This document shows positions 6,776 through 12,137 of a stretch of 13,739 nt of DNA, piece by piece. This DNA comes from Prevotellaceae bacterium. Its GTDB lineage: Bacteria; Bacteroidota; Bacteroidia; Bacteroidales; UBA932. The translations under genes and the position numbers were made by a program. The stretch is taken from positions 1 to 13,739 of the forward strand of contig JAITHX010000226.1 of the NCBI GenBank assembly GCA_031279735.1, given 5' to 3'. The notes under the pieces are model-generated. The model ran no database searches and was not told where the DNA came from. It was given only the letters and a program-made list of their open reading frames with translations. The stretch's first letter is position 1, and the number at the start of each line of letters is the position of its first letter.

Positions 6776-6806
6776 CGCGCGGATTTTGACCCGCGTTGTC
6801 CGCGCG
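6776..6806. repeat. GC-rich 8-bp hairpin
   Basis: CGCGCGGA (6776-6783) and TCCGCGCG (6799-6806) form a perfect stem with a 15-base loop. No T run follows on either side within a few bases. It may be part of the same structured region as 6690-6762. Confidence 0.5.
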
Positions 6807-6956
6807 CTGAAAAACCGAACGGCATCCCTTAAAGTATGATTTTTCCGAACAGCGCGACATTTGTTTTCCTCGCAGGTCGGGAACTCTGCAGTTATTTATT
6901 CCGCAGCCCTAATGGATGTGTTAGAAATAACTTAGCACACAGATGACGCAGATTTC
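6807..6956. other. intergenic spacer with nothing recognised
   Basis: Between the hairpins and the 7-base-repeat array I see no promoter, gene or repeat. Confidence 0.5.
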
Positions 6957-7137
6957 AATTACGAATTACGAATTACGAATTACGACCTGCTGCGAATCAA
7001 TCACGAATTACGAATTACGCCCGGCTTCGGCTGTACGTCCGCTGTCGGTCGTAATTCGTAATTCGTAATTGATTTGTCGTAATTCGTAATTGATCAAAGG
7101 ATGTACAGCCGCAGGCCGTAATTCGTAATTCGTAATT
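6957..7137. repeat. inverted array of 7-base repeats next to tRNA-Ser
   Basis: The heptamer AATTACG occurs four times in a row (6957-6984) and twice at 7006-7019. Its complement CGTAATT occurs three times in a row (7050-7070), twice at 7078-7091 and three times at 7117-7137. Between them GGCTGTACGTCC (7029-7040) and GGATGTACAGCC (7099-7110) are inverted with one mismatch. The region can therefore fold into nested hairpins. There is no credible gene in it, and it ends six bases before the 3' end of the tRNA gene. Confidence 0.9.
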
Positions 7138-7142
7138 GATTG

Positions 7143-7229
7143 CGGTGAGGGGGGGATTCGAACCCCCGGTAGAAGTTACTCTACGACAGTTTAGCAAACT
7201 GTTGGTTTAAGCCACTCACCCACCTCACC
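7143..7229 (-). tRNA. tRNA-Ser (anticodon GCU)
   Basis: 87 bases on the minus strand. The acceptor stem GGTGAGG (7229-7223) pairs with CCTCACC (7150-7144), with discriminator G at 7143. The anticodon stem-loop ACAGT-TTGCTAA-ACTGT gives anticodon GCU, reading AGC and AGU serine codons. A long variable arm (around TAGAGTAACTTCTA) and the T arm GGGGG-TTCGAAT-CCCCC confirm a class II tRNA of serine type. CCA is not encoded (CAA follows), so it must be added after transcription. Confidence 0.96.
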
Positions 7230-7255
7230 TGAAGAACGTCGTCCGAATCGACGCG

Positions 7256-7286
7256 CAAAAGTAGTAATAAATTTCGGTATCGCCAA
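7256..7286 (-). promoter_or_regulatory. promoter of tRNA-Ser
   Basis: TTG (7286-7284), 20 bases and TACTTTTG (7263-7256) on the minus strand match the Bacteroidota consensus, placing transcription start about 20 bases before the tRNA 5' end. Confidence 0.65.
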
Positions 7287-7321
7287 TTCTATTGCAGAAT
7301 ATTGTGGCGGCGATACCGAAA
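7272..7321 (-). terminator. hairpin terminator after the ABM lipoprotein gene
   Basis: TTTCGGTATCGCC (7272-7284) and its exact complement (7309-7321) form a 13-bp stem. The 24-base loop itself holds ATTCT/AGAAT. It starts 18 bases after the stop of the 7340-7858 gene and is followed on the minus strand by TTTATTA. The stem overlaps the -33 box of the tRNA promoter. Confidence 0.6.
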
Positions 7322-7339
7322 AACTTGAATGAATGTCCG

Positions 7340-7858
7340 TTATTTTTCCGCCGCTACTTGAAATATCTTGATGTTTGCCGGCGATGCCGCTACTTCTTCA
7401 AGCAATGTTCCGAATCCTTTGAAATGTTCGGTGGCGAAGTGCGTGTCAACAGCCGCCTGCGATTTCCATTCTTCCACAAAAACGAACTTGTTTTTGTCCT
7501 TCAGATCGGCAAAGAGATTGTAGCTCAAATTGCCTTCTTCCGCTTTGCTCTTTGCTATAACGGCGTTCACCGCGTCGAGGAACTTTGCGGTTTTGTCGGG
7601 TTTTATGTCCACGTATGCCGTGATGACAATCTTTTTTGCCTTGCAGCAGGATGCCGAAGCCGCGCATTTCCCTTTAGTCGAATCGGCGCAGCACTGTTTC
7701 TTGTCGGCCGAGTGAGCGTGCTTGCAGTCGTGCCCCTTGCTTTCCTTGCAGCACGAAGCCTCTTTTTTGGTTTTGGAATCTTTCTGTCCGCTATTGTTGC
7801 AGGAACAGAGCGCAACCGCGATAAACGCAATTGCAACAAACGAGATAATTCTTTTCAT
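7340..7858 (-). CDS. Cys-rich lipoprotein with ABM (antibiotic biosynthesis monooxygenase-like) domain
   Basis: 172 residues. The signal peptide ends in ALCSC (lipid Cys20). Residues 21-76 form a hydrophilic linker very rich in Lys and Cys: Cys36-37, 45, 56-57, 65 and 71-72, with His43, 47 and 49. The rest (about 77-170) is a ferredoxin-like ABM domain: VITAYVDIKPDKTAKFLDAV, EGNLSYNLFADLKDKNKF, FVEEWKSQAAVDTHFATEHF. Cytoplasmic ABM proteins such as YgiN are about 100 residues and act on quinone- or haem-like substrates. Here the domain is exported and tethered. The Cys/His linker could bind metal or be thiol-active; that is inference. It is the last gene of the co-directional group, with a tandem duplication in its upstream gap and a hairpin terminator after it. 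Confidence 0.85.
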   Translation of the reverse strand: MKRIISFVAIAFIAVALCSCNNSGQKDSKTKKEASCCKESKGHDCKHAHSADKKQCCADSTKGKCAASASCCKAKKIVITAYVDIKPDKTAKFLDAVNAVIAKSKAEEGNLSYNLFADLKDKNKFVFVEEWKSQAAVDTHFATEHFKGFGTLLEEVAASPANIKIFQVAAEK

Positions 7859-7872
7859 CTGCTTTTAAATTT

Positions 7873-7906
7873 AAAATGTTAATTCTTCTAAAACGTTAAT
7901 TCTTCT
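7873..7906. repeat. 17-base tandem duplication
   Basis: Units at 7873-7889 and 7890-7906 (AAAAYGTTAATTCTTCT) differ at one base. They fill most of the 52-base gap between the MORN-like and ABM lipoprotein genes. Confidence 0.8.
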
Positions 7907-7910
7907 TCGA

Positions 7911-8579
7911 TTAATATTTGGCGTCAACTGCGCCTTCGTTGTTTCTTCCGGTGGTGTAAACCGCTCTTATCACCATGCCTTTGCGCGGCGATGCCAGCGA
8001 ACCGGCTTTCTTTTCGGTGGGTATGCGCTTCAGCCCGTCCTTTTCGACCGCGTAAAACTGAGTGGCGCTAAACGCCTTGTCGCTTAGTTCCATCTTCAAT
8101 ATGCCTCCGCTTGTCTTGAATTTGATGGAAGGCTGGGCTATCGCCTTGCCGTTTATGTCGTATTCTTCGAGCGGAGGGACGGGCACGCCTTCCGAATAGG
8201 CGACTTTCGCCGTGAGAGAGCCGTCCTTCTTGTAGTTGAATTTCGTGCCGTTTATTTTTCCGTCGGCGTAGGGGATTTCGCTGTACTTCTCGCCCGTGTC
8301 GTAGTACATGGTGGTCATTCCGTTGCGCTTGGCGTTCCGATATTCTACGGTCAGCCGCAAGGCGCCGCCGGAGAAATAGTCCTTCGACAAGCCGTGCGCC
8401 TTTCCGTTCACGAACGGCGTTTCGCTCATCTTGACCCCGTCCTTGTAGAGATACTTTATGTAGTTCAATGAATCTCCAACGTAGAACGCTCCGTTTTGCG
8501 GAGGCTTGGGAGCCTTGGGCGTATCGGCGCAGGCGGCGAGCAGCAGCACGAATACGACGGTTATACAGTTGTTGTGCAT
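7911..8579 (-). CDS. lipoprotein with MORN/YwqK-like repeats
   Basis: 222 residues. The signal peptide ends in LLAAC (Cys17). Residues about 44-131 hold roughly four MORN-like units of about 23 residues (YKDGVKMSETPFVNGKAHG, YRNAKRNGMTTMYYDTGEK, YADGKINGTKFNYKKDGS). Such repeats are found in Bacteroidota lipoproteins often annotated as YwqK-family antitoxins, a name that rests on weak evidence. The last ~90 residues are not recognised. The start codon and first codons (MHNNCIT) lie inside a triplicated 18-base repeat, and the signal peptide lacks the usual basic N-region. The next in-frame Met (51) would lose the signal peptide, so the start at 8579 is kept. No toxin gene is adjacent. Confidence 0.82.
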   Translation of the reverse strand: MHNNCITVVFVLLLAACADTPKAPKPPQNGAFYVGDSLNYIKYLYKDGVKMSETPFVNGKAHGLSKDYFSGGALRLTVEYRNAKRNGMTTMYYDTGEKYSEIPYADGKINGTKFNYKKDGSLTAKVAYSEGVPVPPLEEYDINGKAIAQPSIKFKTSGGILKMELSDKAFSATQFYAVEKDGLKRIPTEKKAGSLASPRKGMVIRAVYTTGRNNEGAVDAKY

Positions 8580-8620
8580 AGTTATACGGTTGTTGTGCGA
8601 TTGTTATGCAATTGTTGCGC
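8560..8620. repeat. three direct copies of an 18-base motif spanning a gene start
   Basis: GTTATACRGTTGTTGTGC occurs at 8560-8577 and 8581-8598 with one difference, and a diverged copy (GTTATGCAATTGTTGCGC) at 8603-8620. Spacing is 21 and 22 bases. The first copy contains the start of the MORN-like lipoprotein gene, and the last ends 8 bases before the stop of the AraD-like gene. Confidence 0.85.
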
Positions 8621-8628
8621 CTTGTCGG

Positions 8629-9294
8629 CTACTTTCGCGTATATCTGTCATGGTGGATGTCGATGCGGCACTGTTTCATGGCGCTCGACTGCGGATTGAT
8701 CTGCAGTGTCAAATACGCCATTTGCGCTATTTCTTCCAGTATGGAGGCGTTGTTGAGCGCGGAATCCACATCGTCGCCCCACACGAACGGTCCGTGCCGA
8801 TAAACAAGCACTGCCGGAGTCTTCGCGGGGTCTAATCCTCGCAGGGCTTCCACAATCACCTTTCCCGTCGCCTCCTCGTAGCTTTTTTCGGCTTCGGCAT
8901 CGGTGATGTCTCTCGTGCAGGGTATTTCGCCGTAGAACTTGTCGAGATGCGTGATGCCGAGCGGCGGAATGGTTTTGCCCGCCTGCGCCCAGCAGGACGC
9001 CCATTTGGAATGGGTGTGGGCTATTGCCCCTATCTTCGGGAAACTGTTGTAAAGCACCAGATGCGTGGACACGTCGAACGAGGGCGTTCTGCGGCCGTCG
9101 ATGAGGTTTCCCTTCAGATCGAGGACAACCATGTCGCCCGGACGCAAGTCCTTTATGTTTGTTCTGTGGGGCTTTATCGCCATGATGCCCAGTTTCCGGT
9201 CTATGGCGCTTATGTTTCCCCACGAGTGCAGCGCCGACTGATTCTTAATCAGCTCGAGCGATGCTTTGTAAACTTTTTCCTTGAATGCTAACAT
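8629..9294 (-). CDS. AraD-like class II aldolase/epimerase with atypical active site
   Basis: 221 residues from ATG 9294. The frame extends further upstream, but the N-terminus fits AraD only from MLAFKEKVYK. Similarity to L-ribulose-5-phosphate 4-epimerase is clear along its length: WGNIS (Gly26, Asn27), IAHTHSKWAS with metal ligands His93 and His95, THLDKFYGEIPCT with Asp118, and YRHGPFVWG with the third ligand His167. Differences: the phosphate-binding Ser-Gly after Lys-Pro is His43-Arg44, the Ser-Ser pair is Ser72-Phe73, and the protein stops after YTRK, so the usual C-terminal tail with the catalytic Tyr (Tyr229 in E. coli) is missing. It is about 10 residues shorter than the family. No arabinose genes are nearby. 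It may be a metal-dependent lyase or epimerase with another substrate, or a decayed AraD. The gene starts 29 bases after the response-regulator gene. Confidence 0.82.
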   Translation of the reverse strand: MLAFKEKVYKASLELIKNQSALHSWGNISAIDRKLGIMAIKPHRTNIKDLRPGDMVVLDLKGNLIDGRRTPSFDVSTHLVLYNSFPKIGAIAHTHSKWASCWAQAGKTIPPLGITHLDKFYGEIPCTRDITDAEAEKSYEEATGKVIVEALRGLDPAKTPAVLVYRHGPFVWGDDVDSALNNASILEEIAQMAYLTLQINPQSSAMKQCRIDIHHDRYTRK

Positions 9295-9323
9295 ATCTTT
9301 AAATGTATTATGATTAATAAGCT

Positions 9324-10487
9324 CTATACGAACAGCGGATTTGCGTATGCCTTCACGTCTTTCGAATCTATGCGCCTGTCGCAAAGAATTATCAGCCGTT
9401 CGATGACGTTGCGGAACTCGCGAATGTTGCCCGTCCACATCAGTTTCTCGAGTTCGGCTATGGCTGCTTCCGTTATTTCCTTTTTCGGAACGCTGTACTC
9501 CTCGCAAATCTCGCGTATGAAATGTTCTGCCAGAAGAGGAATATCCCCCCTGCGCTCGTTGAGCGAAGGCACCTGAATCAGTATGACGCTGATGCGGTGG
9601 TAGAGGTCTTCCCTGAAATTTCCCTTTTCTATCTCTTCGCGGAGGTTCTTGTTGGTTGCGGCTATCACTCTCACGTCAACCTGTATGTCCTTGTCGCCCC
9701 CCACGCGCAGTATTTTGTTTTCCTGCAGGGCGCGAAGCACTTTCGCCTGTGCCGCCGGACTCATGTCGCCTATCTCGTCGAGGAAGAGCGTGCCGCCGTT
9801 CGCCTGCTCGAACTTGCCCTTGTGCTGTTTGACCGCCGATGTAAACGACCCCTTTTCGTGTCCGAACAGTTCGCTTTCGATGAGTTCGGAGGGAATCGCC
9901 GCGCAGTTCACCTCCACGAACGCCCCGGACGACCTGCCGCTCTTCCCGTGCAGCAGTCGGGCTACGAGTTCCTTCCCCGTTCCGTTCTGACCCGTGACGA
10001 GAATCCGAGCATCGGTTGGCGCCACGCGCTCTATGATGTCCCGAACCCGGCGTATGCCTTCCGAATCGCCTATCATTTCGTGATGCCTGAACACTTTGCG
10101 CTGCAGTTTCTTCGTTTCCTTCACCAGAGCAGTCCTGTCGCCGGCATTACGCATGGTTATCAATATCCGGTTCAGGTCGAGCGGCTTCTCTATGAAGTCG
10201 TAAGCCCCTTTCTTGATACATTCCACCGCCGTGTCTATATTGCCGTGACCGGAAATCATCACAACGGGAATGTCGGAGTTTATCGCCTGCATCTTTTCAA
10301 GCACCTCGATACCGTCGATACCGGGCATCTTTATGTCGCAGAACACAAGGTCGAACGAATGTTTGCGAAACAGCTCCAGTGCCGCTATGCCGTTTTCGGC
10401 AACGGCGGCTTCCACATTCTCGTACTCCAGAATATCCTTCAGCGAATTTCGGACGCCGCGTTCGTCGTCAACAACGAGTACTTTCAT
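9324..10487 (-). CDS. NtrC-type response regulator without a DNA-binding domain
   Basis: 387 residues. Receiver domain 1-115 with acidic Asp7-Asp8, phosphoacceptor Asp51 (LVFCDIKMPG), Ser79 and Lys101. Then a sigma-54-interacting AAA+ domain: Walker A GQNGTGKE (166-173), loop 1 GSFTSA (213-218) where GAFTGA is usual, Walker B GGTLFLDE (231-238), arginine region REDLYHR (292-298), sensor II GNIREFRN (353-360). The protein ends 27 residues later, with no Fis-type HTH. The 29 bases up to the next gene leave no room for a missing domain. It should activate sigma-54 promoters on phosphorylation, perhaps without binding DNA, as FlgR-type activators do. The cognate kinase is not in the window. Its ATG overlaps the stop of tatA (ATGA at 10484-10487). 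Confidence 0.92.
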   Translation of the reverse strand: MKVLVVDDERGVRNSLKDILEYENVEAAVAENGIAALELFRKHSFDLVFCDIKMPGIDGIEVLEKMQAINSDIPVVMISGHGNIDTAVECIKKGAYDFIEKPLDLNRILITMRNAGDRTALVKETKKLQRKVFRHHEMIGDSEGIRRVRDIIERVAPTDARILVTGQNGTGKELVARLLHGKSGRSSGAFVEVNCAAIPSELIESELFGHEKGSFTSAVKQHKGKFEQANGGTLFLDEIGDMSPAAQAKVLRALQENKILRVGGDKDIQVDVRVIAATNKNLREEIEKGNFREDLYHRISVILIQVPSLNERRGDIPLLAEHFIREICEEYSVPKKEITEAAIAELEKLMWTGNIREFRNVIERLIILCDRRIDSKDVKAYANPLFV

Positions 10488-10705
10488 TTTTCGTCTTTTG
10501 ACTTCGTCGCCGAATTGTCGTCCTCCAGCGATGCGCTGATGTCGTCCTCGATGCCTTTCACGCCGTCTTTGAAACTCTTCACGCCCTTGCCTATGCCCCG
10601 CATCAGTTCGGGTATCTTCTTTCCGCCGAACAGCAGTAGCACCACAAGGGAAATGGCGACTATCTCGCCCGCGCCCAAGCCTCCCAGAAATAAAAGTGTT
10701 TTCAT
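10484..10705 (-). CDS. tatA: TatA-family subunit of the twin-arginine translocase
   Basis: 73 residues. A short N-terminal transmembrane helix (GAGEIVAISLVVLLLFGG, about 11-28, with polar Glu14), the Phe-Gly hinge (26-27), the amphipathic helix KKIPELMRGIGKGVKSFKDG (29-48) and an acidic and Lys-rich tail give the standard TatA form. With TatC it moves folded proteins across the cytoplasmic membrane; tatC is not in the window. The start lies 25 bases after the deoxyhypusine-synthase-like gene, and the stop overlaps the response-regulator start by 4 bp, so the three are co-transcribed. Confidence 0.92.
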   Translation of the reverse strand: MKTLLFLGGLGAGEIVAISLVVLLLFGGKKIPELMRGIGKGVKSFKDGVKGIEDDISASLEDDNSATKSKDEK

Positions 10706-10730
10706 GTCGCTTTATCTATTTGTTTGGTTG

Positions 10731-11708
10731 TTACATGTCGAGCAGCCACGCGAAAACAAGCGGCGCCGCTATGGTGGCATCGGATTCGATGATGAACTTC
10801 GGCGTATCGACGCCAAGTTTCCCCCACGTAATCTTTTCGTTGGGAACGGCGCCGGAATACGAGCCGTAGCTCGTGGTGGAATCGGAGATTTGACAGAAGT
10901 AGCTCCAGAACGGCGTCGCTTCCTGTTCCAAATCCTGATGCAGCATCGGCACCACGCATATCGGAAAGTCGCCCGCTATGCCGCCGCCTATCTGAAAAAA
11001 GCCGACGCCGGAAGCGGAATTGTTCGCATACCAGTCGGCAAGCCAAGTCATATACTCTATCCCCGTCTTCATTGCCGACGGCGAAAGCTCACCCCTGATG
11101 CAGTACGACGCGAAAATGTTGCCAAGCGTGGAATCCTCCCACCCCGGAACCGCTATCGGGAGATTCTTCTCCGCCGCCGCAAGCATCCAGCTGTCGGCAG
11201 GGTCGATCTCGTAGTACTGCTGCAAATCGCCCGACAGGAGGGTCTGATACAGATACTCGTGAGGAAAATGCCTCCGCCCCGCGTCGTTCGCCGCCTTCCA
11301 GCGGGCGTAAACGTGTTTTTGCAGGCGACGAAAAGCGCGCTCCTCCGGTATGCAGGTGTCGGTAACGCGGTTGAGACCCTGCTCAAGCAGCTTCCATTCG
11401 TCGGCCGGCGTCAAATCCCTGTAATGAGGAACTCGTTCGTAGCTCTTGTGCGCCACAAGATTCATCACATCCTCCTCGAGATTCGCTCCGGTGCAGGAAA
11501 TAATATGAACCTTGTCGCGACGTATCATCTCCGCCAGCAGTTTGCCCATCTCGGCAGTACTCATCGCCCCAGCAAGAGTAATCATCATCTTTTGACCGGA
11601 TTCTAAAGCCTTTTCGTAGGCTTTCGCCGCATCAACCACGGCGGCAGCATTGAAGTGCAGAAAATATTTCTCTATGAAAGAGGATACTGCATTGCGTTTC
11701 TTTTCCAT
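10731..11708 (-). CDS. deoxyhypusine synthase-like protein
   Basis: 325 residues, close to the usual length. The fold's NAD-binding features are visible: TLAGAMSTAEMGKLLAEMI, HIISCTGANLEEDVMNL, GGGIAGDF and the C-terminal ESDATIAAPLVFAWLL. Lys297 in ITWGKLG corresponds to the active-site Lys (Lys329 in the human enzyme) that carries the aminobutyl group. The Lys-His-His after GGG in eukaryotic enzymes, including the spermidine-contacting His288, is Ala-Gly-Asp-Phe here, so the substrate site differs. Bacteria lack eIF5A, so the bacterial branch is thought to act in polyamine synthesis (homospermidine is the known product in this superfamily). Its exact product is not shown by sequence. First gene of its operon, with a consensus promoter and a leader of about 26 bases. 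Confidence 0.88.
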   Translation of the reverse strand: MEKKRNAVSSFIEKYFLHFNAAAVVDAAKAYEKALESGQKMMITLAGAMSTAEMGKLLAEMIRRDKVHIISCTGANLEEDVMNLVAHKSYERVPHYRDLTPADEWKLLEQGLNRVTDTCIPEERAFRRLQKHVYARWKAANDAGRRHFPHEYLYQTLLSGDLQQYYEIDPADSWMLAAAEKNLPIAVPGWEDSTLGNIFASYCIRGELSPSAMKTGIEYMTWLADWYANNSASGVGFFQIGGGIAGDFPICVVPMLHQDLEQEATPFWSYFCQISDSTTSYGSYSGAVPNEKITWGKLGVDTPKFIIESDATIAAPLVFAWLLDM

Positions 11709-11740
11709 TTACCTATTGTTTACACCTTATTTTTCCGCCG

Positions 11741-11772
11741 CAAAATTAAAAGGTTTTATTGAGAATCCCAAA
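11741..11772 (-). promoter_or_regulatory. promoter of the deoxyhypusine synthase-like/tatA/regulator operon
   Basis: TTTG (11772-11769), 20 bases and TAATTTTG (11748-11741) on the minus strand match the Bacteroidota consensus. Transcription would start near 11734. The -33 box directly touches the 7-base-repeat module. Confidence 0.72.
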
Positions 11773-11773
11773 T

Positions 11774-12066
11774 TTAGTGGTTAGTGGTTAGTGGTTAGTG
11801 GTTAGTGCCTGTCGGCTCAGTGTCTTCGTCTCACTCCACCCGTCCGACAGGCACCATAATTAATTGTTAATTGTTAATTGTTAATTGTTAATGCCTGTCG
11901 GCTCAGTGTCTCCGTCTCACTCCACCCGTCCGACAGGCATTAACAATTAACCATTAACAATTAACAATTAATCGCTCAGTGTCTTCGTCTCACTCCACCC
12001 GTCCGACAGGCATTAACAATTAACAATTAACCATTAACCACTAACCGCTAACCGCTAATCGCTAAC
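11774..12066. repeat. heptamer-and-hairpin repeat module in a divergent intergenic region
   Basis: From the left: TTAGTGG almost five times (11774-11807), then a core with arms CCTGTCGG and CCGACAGG around a 28-base loop (11808-11851). TTAATTG-type heptamers follow, then a second core (11894-11937) and TTAACAA-type heptamers in the opposite orientation. A third loop plus right arm (11975-12010) lacks the left arm. The end is TTAACCA, CTAACCG and CTAATCG heptamers to 12066. The three 28-base loops are identical except for one base in copy 2. Around core 2 the inverted arms are 43 bases each (11859-11901 and 11930-11972) with one mismatch. There is no credible coding frame. Confidence 0.93.
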
Positions 12067-12106
12067 CCTTAGTATTATTTAACGCATGGCGCATTTGAAA
12101 AATCAA

Positions 12107-12114
12107 TACTTTTG
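12107..12114 (+). promoter_or_regulatory. -7 promoter box of the SprB-like gene
   Basis: TACTTTTG followed by C fits the Bacteroidota -7 box, 24 bases before the ATG at 12138. The -33 region (around 12086-12088, ATG rather than TTG) is weak, so the promoter may be poor or activator-dependent. Confidence 0.5.
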
Positions 12115-12137
12115 CAGTCACTCAAATAATGTGTGCC

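Noticed and set aside
6957..7137. CRISPR array
   Set aside because: The repeats are 7 bases, adjacent and in both orientations, with no regular spacers and no cas gene.
7911..8579. Toxin-antitoxin system from the YwqK-like label
   Set aside because: The protein is a lipoprotein with MORN-like repeats and no toxin gene is beside it.
9295..9507. Longer start for the AraD-like gene
   Set aside because: The extra 71 residues run through the end of the response-regulator gene in another frame and do not resemble AraD.
9522..11606. A 694-codon open frame on the plus strand
   Set aside because: It lies antisense to three clear genes (deoxyhypusine synthase-like, tatA, response regulator) and its translation has no domain; it reflects the codon use of the true strand.
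11774..12066. CRISPR array from the three 28-base segments
   Set aside because: The 28-base segments are loops of hairpins at uneven distance, and what lies between them is heptamer repeat rather than unique spacers.
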